Assembly (NCBI RefSeq): GCF_004358105.1
Contig: NZ_SMYL01000003.1
Location: forward strand, 253,371-317,370
From: Sapientia aquatica
Lineage (GTDB): Bacteria > Pseudomonadota > Gammaproteobacteria > Burkholderiales > Burkholderiaceae_D
Direction: 5' to 3'
DNA length: 64,000 nucleotides
Below are positions 18,768 to 28,504 of the stretch, piece after piece. The translations under genes and the position numbers were made by a program. Position 1 is the first letter of the stretch. Every line of letters starts with the position of its first letter. The notes beneath the pieces are model-generated. The model saw only the letters and a list, made by a program, of their open reading frames with translations, did no database searches and was not told the DNA's origin.

Positions 18768-18801
18768 ATAAAAAAGGGCATCCCAAAAAAAGATGCCCTT
18801 T
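18768..18801 (-). terminator. Intrinsic terminator of ald
   Basis: AAAGGGCATC and GATGCCCTTT form a perfect 10-bp stem. On the minus strand it is followed by a T-run, which suits the ald gene 33 bases upstream on that strand. Confidence 0.85.
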
Positions 18802-18833
18802 ATACAAAACCAACAACGAGTTCAAGCCAGCAC

Positions 18834-19946
18834 TTAAATCAGCGTGTCCGCATTGACATAATCCGTCCCGATTTCACGCGCTACCGCTTCGTAAGTCACT
18901 TTGCCATTGCAGACATTTAAACCATGTTTTAAATGCACATCATCACGGCAAGCTTGCTTCCAGCCCTTATCGGCTAACGCAACGGCATGACGAATCGTGG
19001 CGTTATTGAGTGCGAAGGTAGAAGTACGAGCGACTGCGCCTGGCATGTTAGCGACGCAATAATGCACCACGTTGTCGACCACAAAAGTCGGCTCAGCATG
19101 CGTGGTTGCGTGCGAGGTTTCAAAACAGCCGCCTTGGTCAATGGCCACATCAACCACCACCGCGCCAGGCTTCATTTTCTTAATCATGGCGCGTGTGACC
19201 AGTTTCGGCGCCGCAGCTCCGGGAATCAATACGCCGCCAATGACTAAGTCAGCCGCTAACACTGAGTCTTCCACGGTTTGTTCATTGGAATACAAGGTCG
19301 TAATGCGGTTGCCATAAATCAAATCGAGATGACGTAAGCGGTCGATATTTTTATCTAAAATTGTCACGCGCGCGCCGACACCGACAGCCACTTGTAACGC
19401 GGCAGTTCCCACGACACCCGCACCCAAAATCACCACATGGCCCGGCGCCACGCCCGGCACGCCGCCAAGCAGCAAGGCCATGCCGCCTTTGGATTTTTCT
19501 AGATGGGCCGCGCCTGCTTGAATCGACATGCGGCCTGCGACTTCACTCATCGGTGCTAACAAGGGCAAACCACCGCCCGCGCCAGTGATCGTCTCATAGG
19601 CAAAGCAGATTGCGCCGGAAGCGATCAGTGCTTTGGTTTGCTCTGGATCGGGGGCTAAATGCAAATAGGTATACAGAATTTGGCCTTCGCGCAGCATGGC
19701 GCATTCGACTGGTTGTGGCTCTTTAACTTTAACGATCATCTCGGCACGTTTAAAGATTTCAGCGGCGGTGGCGACAATTTCTGCTCCCGCGGTTTCGTAA
19801 TCTTTATTGAGCAAACCGATCGCTGTTCCGGCATCGCTTTGCACCAGCACTTGATGCCCGCGTGAAGTCAGTTCCCGCACGCTGGCTGGGGTTAAGCCGA
19901 CACGGTATTCGTGGTTTTTGATTTCCTTTGGTACGCCAATTAACAT
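18834..19946 (-). CDS. ald: Alanine dehydrogenase
   Basis: Ald converts L-alanine to pyruvate and ammonia with NAD, and the reverse. The start MLIGVPKEIKNHEYRVGLTP is diagnostic, as are GAGGGLPLLAPMSEVAGRMS and the nucleotide-binding GAGVVGTAA loop. The ATG at 19946 has AGGGAG upstream, giving 370 residues. The open frame continues 24 codons further upstream, but those codons are not family-like. The gene seems to stand as a single unit with its own terminator. Confidence 0.95.
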   Translation of the reverse strand: MLIGVPKEIKNHEYRVGLTPASVRELTSRGHQVLVQSDAGTAIGLLNKDYETAGAEIVATAAEIFKRAEMIVKVKEPQPVECAMLREGQILYTYLHLAPDPEQTKALIASGAICFAYETITGAGGGLPLLAPMSEVAGRMSIQAGAAHLEKSKGGMALLLGGVPGVAPGHVVILGAGVVGTAALQVAVGVGARVTILDKNIDRLRHLDLIYGNRITTLYSNEQTVEDSVLAADLVIGGVLIPGAAAPKLVTRAMIKKMKPGAVVVDVAIDQGGCFETSHATTHAEPTFVVDNVVHYCVANMPGAVARTSTFALNNATIRHAVALADKGWKQACRDDVHLKHGLNVCNGKVTYEAVAREIGTDYVNADTLI

Positions 19947-20140
19947 GTTGTCTCCCTGTGTTTTTTTATATCGGAATGTTGCTCTGGACTTTGTTACCAA
20001 TTCAGCTCGATTTCCCATTCTAGGAAACCTAGTGGATTTATTCTATTCGGGCGGATTTCGACCATAAATGCCAGTTTTTGAATGTCAGGTTATCGATTTG
20101 TGCAACTTAGGTGGGCTATGAGCACTTATCAAGCGACCAA

Positions 20141-20175
20141 CAAAAAAGCCACCTAAACACTGTTTAGATGGCTTT
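20141..20175 (-). terminator. Intrinsic terminator of the pnt operon
   Basis: AAAGCCACCTAAACA and TGTTTAGATGGCTTT form a 15-bp stem with one mismatch. A run of six T follows on the minus strand, 32 bases past the pntB stop. Confidence 0.85.
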
Positions 20176-20206
20176 GTATTGAAGAACACAGTGTGCGCTT
20201 AACGCA

Positions 20207-21640
20207 TTACTCCACCGCTTTGACCATATCTTCAATCACTTTTTTCGCATCACCGAAGACCATCATGGTTTTATCCATGTAGAACAACTCGTTGTCCAAA
20301 CCGGCATACCCGGAGGCCATCGAGCGTTTGTTGACGATCACGGTTTTGGCTTTGTAGGCTTCTAAGATTGGCATACCGGCGATGGGGGATTTCGGATCTT
20401 TAGCTGCAGGATTGACCACATCGTTGGCACCCAAAACCAACACAACATCGGCTTGTGCGAATTCGTTGTTGATGTCTTCCATCTCAAAGACTTGGTCATA
20501 CGGCACTTCGGCCTCTGCCAATAACACGTTCATGTGGCCCGGCATACGACCTGCGACTGGGTGAATGGCGTATTTAACGGTAATGCCTTTGTGGGTTAAT
20601 TTCTCGGTCAATTCTTTTAACGAATGCTGAGCGCGAGCCACCGCTAATCCGTAGCCCGGAACGATGATGACGGTTTCGGCATTGCTTAACAAAAACGCGA
20701 CGTCGTCAGCCGAACCGGATTTCACATTGCGCGCGACTTGTCCGCCTACCGCCGCTTCTGCTGGCGCGCCGCCGAAGCCACCTAAAATCACATTGAAGAA
20801 CGAACGATTCATCGCTTTACACATGATGTAAGACAGAATCGCGCCGGACGAACCAACCAAGGAACCCGCAATAATCAACATCGAGTTATTGAGCGAGAAA
20901 CCAATTCCGGCGGCTGCCCAGCCAGAATAACTATTCAACATCGACACCACCACCGGCATATCTGCGCCGCCGATAGGGATGATGATCAGTACACCGAGCA
21001 CGAACGCAATCGCGGCCATGATGGCAAACGGCGTCCAGCTTTGGGTCACACAGAATGCGATACCGCAGCCAACCATCGCCAACGCCAACACCAAATTCAA
21101 CATATGTTGACCAGCAAAACTCACTGGCGCGCCTTGGAATAAGCGGAATTTATACTTACCCGATAACTTACCGAACGCAATCACCGAACCAGAGAAAGTA
21201 ATCGCGCCAACAAAGGTTCCAATGAACAATTCAATCCGATTACCAAACGGAATTGCGCCGCCTTTTTCGGTCAGGTTAAATGCCCAAGGCTCCGATACCA
21301 CCGCCACCGCGATACACACTGCGGCCAAACCAATGAGCGAATGCATGGCCGCCACCAATTCAGGCATCTTGGTCATTTCAACCCGTTTAGCCAGCGTTGC
21401 ACCAATCACGCCACCAATCACAATGCCACCGGCAACTAGGGCTAAGCCAAAGCCTGCGCTGTCCAAATGCGATTTCAATTCCATCATCATCGCAATTGTT
21501 GTGACGACGGCAATCGCCATCCCAGTCATGCCGAACGCATTACCGCGCCGCGCCGTGGATGGATGAGAAAGCCCTTTTAACGCTTGAATAAAACAGACCG
21601 ATGCAATCAGATACAGCATCACAACTAAGTTAATACTCAT
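20207..21640 (-). CDS. pntB: PntB, NAD(P) transhydrogenase beta subunit
   Basis: PntB carries the larger membrane part (domain II) and the NADP(H)-binding domain III of the proton-translocating transhydrogenase, which makes NADPH at the cost of the proton gradient. About nine membrane helices precede the soluble domain. GYGLAVARAQHSL, the NADP-binding VAGRMPGHMNVLLAEA and the VLGANDVVNPAA motifs are all present. It is 477 residues long. It follows pntAb with a one-base stop/start overlap. Confidence 0.96.
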   Translation of the reverse strand: MSINLVVMLYLIASVCFIQALKGLSHPSTARRGNAFGMTGMAIAVVTTIAMMMELKSHLDSAGFGLALVAGGIVIGGVIGATLAKRVEMTKMPELVAAMHSLIGLAAVCIAVAVVSEPWAFNLTEKGGAIPFGNRIELFIGTFVGAITFSGSVIAFGKLSGKYKFRLFQGAPVSFAGQHMLNLVLALAMVGCGIAFCVTQSWTPFAIMAAIAFVLGVLIIIPIGGADMPVVVSMLNSYSGWAAAGIGFSLNNSMLIIAGSLVGSSGAILSYIMCKAMNRSFFNVILGGFGGAPAEAAVGGQVARNVKSGSADDVAFLLSNAETVIIVPGYGLAVARAQHSLKELTEKLTHKGITVKYAIHPVAGRMPGHMNVLLAEAEVPYDQVFEMEDINNEFAQADVVLVLGANDVVNPAAKDPKSPIAGMPILEAYKAKTVIVNKRSMASGYAGLDNELFYMDKTMMVFGDAKKVIEDMVKAVE

Positions 21641-21963
21641 TATTGATGCTCCTTAGTAGTTGCCGCTACTTGTTTAGGTTCTTTTTTCTTGAACATCTCT
21701 AGCATGCGTTGCGTGACTAAAAATCCACCGAATACATTAACCGCTGCTAACACCACCGCCAAGGTTCCCATTACTTGCGCGAGCAAGCCTTCGGTCAAGC
21801 CGGCGGCCAACATCGCGCCAACAATAATAATGGCTGAAATCGCGTTAGTGACTGCCATCAATGGCGTATGCAAAGCGGGCGTTACCGTCCACACGACGTG
21901 GTAGCCGACGTAAATTGCCAGCACAAAAATAATGAGATTGGTAAGGGTATGACTGACTTCCAT
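21640..21963 (-). CDS. pntAb: PntAb, transhydrogenase small membrane subunit
   Basis: This 107-residue protein forms the first membrane helices of domain II. It has the conserved HVVWTVTPALHTPLMAVTNAISAIIIVGA segment in helix 2 and the following loop (split here only in description). The three-gene PntAa-PntAb-PntB form is common in Alpha- and Betaproteobacteria, whereas E. coli has PntA as one chain. Confidence 0.95.
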   Translation of the reverse strand: MEVSHTLTNLIIFVLAIYVGYHVVWTVTPALHTPLMAVTNAISAIIIVGAMLAAGLTEGLLAQVMGTLAVVLAAVNVFGGFLVTQRMLEMFKKKEPKQVAATTKEHQ

Positions 21964-22023
21964 ATTGACCTCTTCGTTTAAATGTTTTTGATTGATTTGT
22001 TGTGGATTAGGTGCGGGCGCAAC

Positions 22024-23139
22024 TTATTTTCTAAGCACTTCGCCGCCGGAACAAATCAAGGTCGCGGCCACGATTTCGTCTTCACGGTTAATCTCTAAGC
22101 CAGCGTCTTTGTTAATAATTAGCTTGAGGAAATCCAAGATATTGCGCGCATACAAAGCGGAGGCATCGGCTGGAACCAAGGTCGCTAAATTTGGCTCACC
22201 GATAATGTGCACGCCGTATTTGGTGACCGTTTTACCGCTTTCGGATAAAGGGCAATTACCGCCCTGCTCGACCGCCATATCGACAATCACCGAACCTGGC
22301 TTCATCGCTTTGACCGTTTCTTCGGAGATCAAAATCGGCGCTTTACGACCGGGGATTAATGCGGTGGTAATAATGATGTCGGCTTGTTTAGCGCGCTCGT
22401 GCACTAACTCGGCTTGACGGCGCATCCAGTCCGCTGGCATTGGGCGGGCATAGCCGCCGACGCCTTGGGCGATTTCTTTTTCTTCGTCAGTAATAAAAGG
22501 CACGTCGATAAATTTTGCGCCGAGTGATTCGACTTGTTCTTTGACCGGTGGACGAACGTCTGATGCTTCAATCACCGCGCCTAAGCGTTTTGCCGTTGCA
22601 ATGGCTTGCAGACCCGCCACGCCCACACCCATGATTAATACGCGCGCGGCTTTCACCGTACCTGCAGCCGTCATTAACATCGGCATAAAACGACCATAAG
22701 TATTGGCCGCCATCATCACAGCCTTGTAACCAGCGATATTGGCTTGCGACGACAGCACATCGAGCGACTGGGCGCGCGTGATACGCGGAGCGGCTTCCAG
22801 CGCAAAGGCCGAAATACCGGCGGCGGCCAAGGCGGCGGTATTGTCCGCATCAAAAGGATTGAGCATTCCCACCAGCACGCTGCCTGATTTCATCAAAGCA
22901 CGCTCGGCGCTATCGGGGGCGCGTACTTTTAACACCAATTCGCTGCCCAATGCTTGCTCGGCGCTGCCTATGGTTGCGCCAACCGCAAGGTAGGCTTCAT
23001 CGGGAATGCTGGCCGCAATGCCTGCGCCGGATTGCACCACGACTTCGTGCTTGGCCGCGATGTATTTCTTAATTGTTTCTGGGGTTGCCGCGACCCGAGT
23101 TTCTCCTGATCTGGTCTCAGCGGGGATGCCAATTTTCAT
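22024..23139 (-). CDS. pntAa: PntAa, NAD-binding subunit of transhydrogenase
   Basis: PntAa is the soluble NAD(H)-binding domain I. The start MKIGIPAETRSGETRVAATP is typical, and the GVGVAGLQAIATAKRLGA nucleotide-binding loop and the DVRPPVKEQVESLGAKF stretch are clear. The ATG at 23139 has AAGGGAG upstream. The open frame continues 69 codons further but does not look coding. It is 371 residues long and the first gene of the operon. Two palindromes lie upstream (23263-23284 and 23341-23382). Confidence 0.95.
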   Translation of the reverse strand: MKIGIPAETRSGETRVAATPETIKKYIAAKHEVVVQSGAGIAASIPDEAYLAVGATIGSAEQALGSELVLKVRAPDSAERALMKSGSVLVGMLNPFDADNTAALAAAGISAFALEAAPRITRAQSLDVLSSQANIAGYKAVMMAANTYGRFMPMLMTAAGTVKAARVLIMGVGVAGLQAIATAKRLGAVIEASDVRPPVKEQVESLGAKFIDVPFITDEEKEIAQGVGGYARPMPADWMRRQAELVHERAKQADIIITTALIPGRKAPILISEETVKAMKPGSVIVDMAVEQGGNCPLSESGKTVTKYGVHIIGEPNLATLVPADASALYARNILDFLKLIINKDAGLEINREDEIVAATLICSGGEVLRK

Positions 23140-23262
23140 ACAGTTACTCCCTTTTAATAAAAATCTGCTGGTGCTTGGGTGCTTCATTCCTCGAACAATT
23201 ACGGTCCAGGCTGGGGTCAACATAATGTGAGCGGATGGCAATTCGTTACACCGAACGCGTAA

Positions 23263-23284
23263 AAATAGCACAACTGTGCTATTT
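23263..23284. promoter_or_regulatory. Perfect 10-bp palindrome upstream of pntAa
   Basis: AAATAGCACA and TGTGCTATTT are perfect inverted arms separated by two bases. The centre is about 135 bases upstream of the pntAa start and about 350 bases upstream of the nudJ start. It has no T-run and looks like a dimeric repressor or activator site. I cannot name the regulator. Confidence 0.5.
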
Positions 23285-23340
23285 CCATAGACCAACCTTT
23301 GCAAATACAACACTGAACTTAGTGTGGCACAAACGCGTGA

Positions 23341-23382
23341 CAACATTTTTTACGATCTTTTCATCATGTTGTAAAAATGTTG
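23341..23382. repeat. Second inverted repeat in the pntAa/nudJ gap
   Basis: CAACATTTTTTAC and GTAAAAATGTTG are inverted arms, differing by one extra T, around a 17-base centre. No T-tail makes it a clear terminator. The 484-base gap (23140-23623) holds this repeat, the palindrome at 23263-23284 and no gene I can support. Confidence 0.5.
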
Positions 23383-23623
23383 CACCAAACTCGTGCGGCG
23401 TTGCGATCGCGACCCCGTACTATATCGCGATAAGACGCCAAGTTTGTCTAATACGCACGAATTCTTATACAAATTTCGAATAAGTAAATTACAACCATCC
23501 GCACCACAACTGGCGATGAATTTATTCTGGATTAGCGCTTAATAATGCAAGAACCGTTAAAATAGCGACCTTGTTAAATCTGGAATGCCGCACGCTCTCT
23601 CCGCAGTCCATTATGAGGAACCC

Positions 23624-24106
23624 ATGTCAGATGTCTGGAAACCCGCAGTAACGGTAGCTTCAATCATTGAACGTGATGGCTTGTTCCTCATGATCGAAGA
23701 AGACACTTCCGACGGACGCCGCATTAATCAACCCGCAGGCCACTTAGATCCGGGCGAGTCGCTCATCGAAGCGGTGATCCGCGAAACCAAAGAAGAAGCG
23801 GCGGTTGAATTTAAGCCTAGCTATTTAGTTGGTACTTATCTTTCCCGTTATATGTCCAAACGGCGCGGTATTCCGGTGACCTATTTACGCTTCGCGTTTG
23901 CCGGTGAGATCGGCCAAACCTACGATCATCCACTCGATGTCGGCATCGTGCGCAGCATGTGGATGAGCTACGACGAATTGGTCGCTACCAAAGACCAGCA
24001 CCGCAGCGAGTTGATCTTAAAATGCATCGACGATTATTTGGCTGGCACACGCATTCCATTGGAAGCGATTTACACCGACAGCAGTGTTGCGGGTGAGATT
24101 AAATAA
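23624..24106 (+). CDS. nudJ: NUDIX phosphatase, NudJ-like
   Basis: The protein (160 residues) has a Nudix box [20 protein letters not shown], in which Ala stands where most families have Gly after the EE pair. E. coli NudJ dephosphorylates thiamine pyrophosphate precursors and nucleotides, and lies immediately before mnmA there too, so the name is supported by position. The ATG at 23624 has GAGGAA upstream, better than the ATG 13 codons earlier. The true substrate is not visible. Confidence 0.88.
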   Translation: MSDVWKPAVTVASIIERDGLFLMIEEDTSDGRRINQPAGHLDPGESLIEAVIRETKEEAAVEFKPSYLVGTYLSRYMSKRRGIPVTYLRFAFAGEIGQTYDHPLDVGIVRSMWMSYDELVATKDQHRSELILKCIDDYLAGTRIPLEAIYTDSSVAGEIK

Positions 24107-24159
24107 GTTTTAGCAGTTCACGTTGGTCATTCCTATTCAAGAAATTCGAGTTAGTCATC

Positions 24160-25251
24160 ATGTCAAAAAAGCGCGTCGTTATCGGGATGTCAGGCGGGGT
24201 CGATTCCTCGGTTTCGGCACACCTACTCAAAGAACAAGGCTATGAAGTCATCGGTCTGTTTATGAAAAATTGGGAAGATGACGACGATTCGGAATATTGC
24301 TCCACGCGCGAAGATTGGATAGACGCTGTTAGCGTAGCCGACGTGGTGGGTGTGGATATTGAAGCGGTTAATTTTGCCGCGGAATACAAAGACCGCGTTT
24401 TCTCCGAATTTTTACGCGAATACCAAGCTGGTCGCACACCCAATCCCGATGTGTTGTGTAACGCTGAAATTAAATTCAAAGCTTTTTTAGATCACGCCAT
24501 GCATTTGGGCGCGGACTACATCGCCACCGGACATTACGCTCGTGTGCGTGAAAATAATGGTCGCTTTGAACTGCTCAAAGCGCTCGATTTAAGCAAAGAC
24601 CAAAGCTACTTTTTGCACCGCTTAAATCAAGATCAGTTACGCAATACCTTGTTCCCTTTGGGTGAAATTCACAAAACCGAAGTACGCCGCATTGCCGAGC
24701 AATTAAAGCTGCCGAACGCAAGCAAAAAAGATTCGACCGGCATATGCTTCATAGGCGAACGCCCTTTCCGTGATTTCCTCAATCGCTATTTATCCAAGCA
24801 ACCCGGTCCAATGAAAACGCCCGAAGGCGACATCGTGGGCGAACACATCGGTTTGAGTTTCTACACTTTAGGCCAACGCAAGGGCATCGGTATAGGCGGT
24901 ATCAAGAGTCACCAAAATGCCGACGGCAGCAGCGATGCATGGTATGTGGCGCGTAAAGACATTGCCAATAACACGCTCTATGTGGTGCAAGGTCACGATC
25001 ATCCTTGGTTGCTTTCGCCCACTTTAGCCGCAGACCAAGCGAGCTGGATTGCGGGCGTTGCACCGGATTTAGACAATCTGAAGGCCAAAACACGCTATCG
25101 CCAAGCCGACGTGCCAGCGCACTTTGCGGCGGATGGAAACGCGCAATTCAATTTACATTTCACCGATGCGCAATGGGCGGTAACACCGGGACAATCGGCT
25201 GTGCTGTATCAGGGCGAAGTGTGTTTGGGCGGCGGGATTATTTGTAATTAA
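24160..25251 (+). CDS. mnmA: MnmA, tRNA-uridine 2-sulfurtransferase
   Basis: MnmA adds sulfur to U34 of Glu, Gln and Lys tRNAs. The PP-loop [10 protein letters not shown] and the two catalytic cysteines ([11 protein letters not shown] and [11 protein letters not shown]) are present. It is 363 residues long. It follows nudJ by 53 bases. Confidence 0.96.
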   Translation: MSKKRVVIGMSGGVDSSVSAHLLKEQGYEVIGLFMKNWEDDDDSEYCSTREDWIDAVSVADVVGVDIEAVNFAAEYKDRVFSEFLREYQAGRTPNPDVLCNAEIKFKAFLDHAMHLGADYIATGHYARVRENNGRFELLKALDLSKDQSYFLHRLNQDQLRNTLFPLGEIHKTEVRRIAEQLKLPNASKKDSTGICFIGERPFRDFLNRYLSKQPGPMKTPEGDIVGEHIGLSFYTLGQRKGIGIGGIKSHQNADGSSDAWYVARKDIANNTLYVVQGHDHPWLLSPTLAADQASWIAGVAPDLDNLKAKTRYRQADVPAHFAADGNAQFNLHFTDAQWAVTPGQSAVLYQGEVCLGGGIICN

Positions 25252-25353
25252 TTCGTGTGCCTGTCTGTTGGGTTAAGCATCAAAACAAGTAATCGCTCAA
25301 TCAAGTAAGTGGATTCACATCGAAATCGCCCAACCATTTAATGGAGCCTCGTG

Positions 25354-26979
25354 ATGCAAAACATGTTATTGCGCTACACCACATTCCTGATTTCTATCTT
25401 GGTATTTGTTCTTAGCGTGGTGTTTTACGATGTGCACGAAAGCATACATTGGTTCTTAATTATTTCGGCGCTGTTAATCGTCATCGGCATCCATGACATT
25501 ATCCAAACCAAAAGTTCTATTCTGCGCAATTACCCGATTCTGGCGCACTTCCGTTTTCTGTTTGAATTAATCCGCCCTGAGATTCGTCAGTATTTTTTAG
25601 AAGACGATACCTCGGCCAATCCGTTTTCACGCAATCAACGCTCCATCGTTTATCAACGCGCAAAACAGCAAATCGACAAACGCCCTTTCGGGACTCAGTT
25701 GAACGTGTATGAAACTGGTTATGAGTGGATGAATCACTCGATTAAACCCGCACCAATTTCCACTCATGATTTTCGCATCACCATCGGAGAAGGACGCGCA
25801 CAACCTTATTCGGCGAGCGTGTTTAATATTTCCGCGATGAGTTTTGGCGCGTTGTCCGCCAATGCTGTCCGCGCGTTAAACCAAGGTGCAGAGCGCGGCA
25901 ACTTCATGCACGACACAGGCGAAGGCAGCATCAGTCGTTATCACAAACCAGAATTGCCGGGACACCAAGGCGGCGCTTTGGTCTGGAATATCGGCTCTGG
26001 TTATTTCGGTTGCCGCAATCCAGATGGTAGTTTTAGCGAGGCTAACTTCGCTGCCAACGCGACCCAGCCGCAAGTCAAGATGATTGAAGTGAAGCTGTCG
26101 CAAGGAGCGAAGCCGGGCCACGGCGGCTTGCTGCCGGGTAGCAAAGTCAGCATCGAAATCGCCGAAGCACGCGGCGTCACCGCTGGCGTTGATTGTGTTT
26201 CACCTGCCTCGCACAGCGCCTTTGGCACGCCAATTGAACTGCTGCAATTTATCGAAAAATTACGTCATTTATCCGGTGGCAAACCAACTGGCTTTAAGTT
26301 TGCGGTCGGTCACCCTTGGGAATTTTTTGGCATCGTTAAAGCGATGTTAGCGACCGGAATTCATCCCGACTTTATCGTGGTCGATGGCGCCGAAGGCGGA
26401 ACTGGCGCGGCACCTGTCGAATTCACCGATCACGTTGGCGTGCCACTGCAAGAAGCGTTGTTATTGGTGCATAACACGCTGGTCGGTTGCGGTTTACGCG
26501 ACAAAATTAAAATCGGCGCGTCCGGCAAAATCGTTACCGCCTTCGATATCGCCCGCACCTTGGCATTGGGTGCGGATTGGTGTAATTCAGCGCGCGGATT
26601 CATGTTCGCGCTAGGTTGCATTCAATCCCAAAGCTGCCACACCGACCGTTGCCCGACGGGTGTCGCCACCCAAGATCCGCTGCGCCAAAAAGCCTTGGTG
26701 GTTCCAGACAAGGCCGAGCGCGTGATGCACTTCCACGACAACACCTTAAAAGCCTTATCGGAATTGATCGCCGCTGCCGGATTAACGCATCCAGATCAGC
26801 TACGCCCGCACCACATCGTACGCCGCGTGTCCGCTAACCAAGTCCGCTTGGTGTCGAGCTTGTTACCCTATTTGGATGACGGTCAATTGCTTGATCCAGA
26901 ACAGTTGTCGCGACTGCCAGAGGTCTATTCCCGCTACTGGCCGATCGCTCAGGCTGAATCGTTTCATGCCATGGGCTAA
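25354..26979 (+). CDS. FMN-binding glutamate synthase-family protein, membrane-tethered
   Basis: The protein (541 residues) has two N-terminal hydrophobic helices (about 5-50), then the FMN-binding barrel of the glutamate synthase large subunit, without the amidotransferase domain. Visible motifs are GEGSISRYHKPELPGHQGG, KPGHGGLLPGSKV, the FMN-binding VDGAEGGTGAAP, and the cluster motif CIQSQSCHTDRCPTGVATQ, which in GltB binds a [3Fe-4S] cluster. A role in glutamate synthesis is not proven, since GltB-like proteins of this kind have no known reaction in most species. An in-frame GTG lies one codon upstream. The ATG at 25354 has GGAG upstream. Confidence 0.88.
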   Translation: MQNMLLRYTTFLISILVFVLSVVFYDVHESIHWFLIISALLIVIGIHDIIQTKSSILRNYPILAHFRFLFELIRPEIRQYFLEDDTSANPFSRNQRSIVYQRAKQQIDKRPFGTQLNVYETGYEWMNHSIKPAPISTHDFRITIGEGRAQPYSASVFNISAMSFGALSANAVRALNQGAERGNFMHDTGEGSISRYHKPELPGHQGGALVWNIGSGYFGCRNPDGSFSEANFAANATQPQVKMIEVKLSQGAKPGHGGLLPGSKVSIEIAEARGVTAGVDCVSPASHSAFGTPIELLQFIEKLRHLSGGKPTGFKFAVGHPWEFFGIVKAMLATGIHPDFIVVDGAEGGTGAAPVEFTDHVGVPLQEALLLVHNTLVGCGLRDKIKIGASGKIVTAFDIARTLALGADWCNSARGFMFALGCIQSQSCHTDRCPTGVATQDPLRQKALVVPDKAERVMHFHDNTLKALSELIAAAGLTHPDQLRPHHIVRRVSANQVRLVSSLLPYLDDGQLLDPEQLSRLPEVYSRYWPIAQAESFHAMG

Positions 26980-27041
26980 GACCGCACAAAAACGCGGTGC
27001 GTCGCCATTGTTATCACTGCAAAAACTGACGCGCCGATGAT

Positions 27042-27509
27042 TTATGTGTTCGACGTAATTCCAATATACACATCCACCGCCTGCGCTCCCACATAGTGTT
27101 CAAAGTCAGTTTGAAAACTGCGTACTAATTCTGGGCGCTGCACAAAATAGGCCCAGATTTTTCCCCATGTTTGTATCAGCGCCGCGGGTAATTCGCCGCG
27201 TGCCTGAAAGACCAGATAATCCCCGGGACAGATATCAACATATCTAAATTCACTGCTAGGCTCATCAATCAATGCGCCAACGGTTAAATCATATTCTCCG
27301 CTCGCATCCGATTCGTAATGGGAATACACCGCATAAACTGCCTTGGAGACAGGCTGATTCGGGATTTTTTCTAATGCCTTGGTGGTGAAAACGGCATTCC
27401 ATAAATTAGGAATTTGCGCTTTGGTCGGATCAAATTCATCGCTATTTTTAGTCCGAACGGCAAGCCCTGCCACTCGAAAGGTCTGCATCCGCTTCAATTC
27501 TGTTTGCAT
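27042..27509 (-). CDS. GyrI-like/AraC-effector-binding-domain protein
   Basis: A stand-alone GyrI-like small-molecule-binding domain of 155 residues, with typical strands RMQTFRVAGLAVRTKN, AVYAVYSHYESDASGEYDLTVGA and YLVFQARGELPAALIQTWGKIW. Such domains bind drugs or other ligands and often sit at the end of AraC-type regulators; here no DNA-binding domain is attached. The ATG at 27509 has GGGAG six bases before it. It is convergent with the GltB-like gene and divergent from the Fur-boxed operon. Confidence 0.75.
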   Translation of the reverse strand: MQTELKRMQTFRVAGLAVRTKNSDEFDPTKAQIPNLWNAVFTTKALEKIPNQPVSKAVYAVYSHYESDASGEYDLTVGALIDEPSSEFRYVDICPGDYLVFQARGELPAALIQTWGKIWAYFVQRPELVRSFQTDFEHYVGAQAVDVYIGITSNT

Positions 27510-27648
27510 TGGCGCTCCCATAAAATGGCCTAAATTATCACAAAATCGCTGATGACTCGTCTTGAACGTGCTACTCCTTTTCCGATAAAAATTGCCCGCA
27601 ATCAAGCATCGGCGATTCGTGCAAACTATTTACGCAGATCGCTTGCTT

Positions 27649-27676
27649 TTCCTTCTTTTTTCAATAACAATATAAA
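27649..27676 (+). promoter_or_regulatory. Predicted promoter of the bfd-bfr cluster
   Basis: TTCCTT (27649-27654) and TATAAA (27671-27676) are spaced by 16 bases. The -10 box overlaps the Fur box, as expected for an iron-repressed promoter. Confidence 0.4.
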
Positions 27677-27694
27677 TGAGAATCATTCTCATTT
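27674..27694. promoter_or_regulatory. Fur box
   Basis: A near-perfect dyad of arms AAATGAGAAT and ATTCTCATTT overlaps the predicted -10 box. It closely matches the Fur consensus (GATAATGATAATCATTATC), and lies about 60 bases upstream of the first of three genes that include bfd and bfr. Confidence 0.9.
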
Positions 27695-27751
27695 AATCAA
27701 ATTCTCTGCCGTCGTTACTTAGCGCAATCACCTATCCCAGCGAGGAAATCA

Positions 27752-28081
27752 ATGATCACCATAAACCAAAGTCCAGCCTCTCCAGAGCAATTTACCAGCG
27801 CGAGCAAACCTGAAATGCTAATCGCCGCCGTGCTGCATTTGATGTCGCATTACAGTTCGCGCAGCGCATTCAGTAAAGATAGGCATGCGTGCGTGAAACT
27901 GGCTGCGGTGATTGAGCGGCATTTGTCTATTTTGTCGGAATTGAACGAATTAGGCCCGATTCTGCGGGAAACCTGCGCACAATTGTCGGAACAGTGGCAA
28001 CTCGTTATCGAGCACACATTACAAGAGCAGCGCAAAGAGAGGCTGGCAAAACGGTGGCGTCAATTTACCCAATTCACCTGA
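27752..28081 (+). CDS. Small helical protein ahead of bfd
   Basis: A 109-residue protein with no signal or membrane segment. It has a patterned helical section (SKPEMLIAAVLHLMSHYSSR, ACVKLAAVIERHLSIL, CAQLSEQWQLVIEHTLQEQ) and a basic tail. It is first in the Fur-boxed run with bfd and bfr. I recall similar small proteins before bfd in other Burkholderiales but cannot name them. An iron-linked role is an inference from position. Confidence 0.7.
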   Translation: MITINQSPASPEQFTSASKPEMLIAAVLHLMSHYSSRSAFSKDRHACVKLAAVIERHLSILSELNELGPILRETCAQLSEQWQLVIEHTLQEQRKERLAKRWRQFTQFT

Positions 28082-28108
28082 GCAATTACTACAACGTCGA
28101 GGTACAAA

Positions 28109-28330
28109 ATGATTGTTTGCATTTGCCGTAATGTGTCTGAAGCACGCCTTAAAGCTGCTATCAAACAAGGAATAAACAGTTTGCCTTTGCTACGCACGCA
28201 TTTGGACGTCGGCACTTGCTGCGGCCGATGTCACGAGTGCACCAAACAAATTTTGCAGGATTGTATGCAGCGCAGCGACACTATCAGCGACGCACCGCAA
28301 GTTATTTACTTTCAAAAACTCACCAGTTAA
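28109..28330 (+). CDS. bfd: Bacterioferritin-associated ferredoxin, Bfd
   Basis: Bfd carries a [2Fe-2S] cluster and reduces bacterioferritin iron so that it can leave the mineral core. Cysteines are Cys4 and Cys6 (MIVCICR) with a second pair in TCCGRCHEC. It is 73 residues long, normal for the family. A good GAGG ribosome site precedes the ATG. It lies between the Fur-boxed small gene and bfr. Confidence 0.93.
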   Translation: MIVCICRNVSEARLKAAIKQGINSLPLLRTHLDVGTCCGRCHECTKQILQDCMQRSDTISDAPQVIYFQKLTS

Positions 28331-28504
28331 TCGATTCACAAAAGAGCTGAAAACGCGCGCCAACAAGTCACAAAAAAACCTAATGTCAGCGATAGGCAGT
28401 TGGTTATTTTTCACTATAGTCTAGGGGAGTCGAGCTTACTGGCTTGGCGATTTGAGTCGGCGGACTTGAATATTTCCCCCGTAACTTCTTTGCGAGGTAG
28501 AGCT

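Noticed and set aside
23140-23346. N-terminal extension of PntAa of 69 codons.
   Set aside because: The residues are unlike the family, and the AAGGGAG ribosome site supports ATG 23139.
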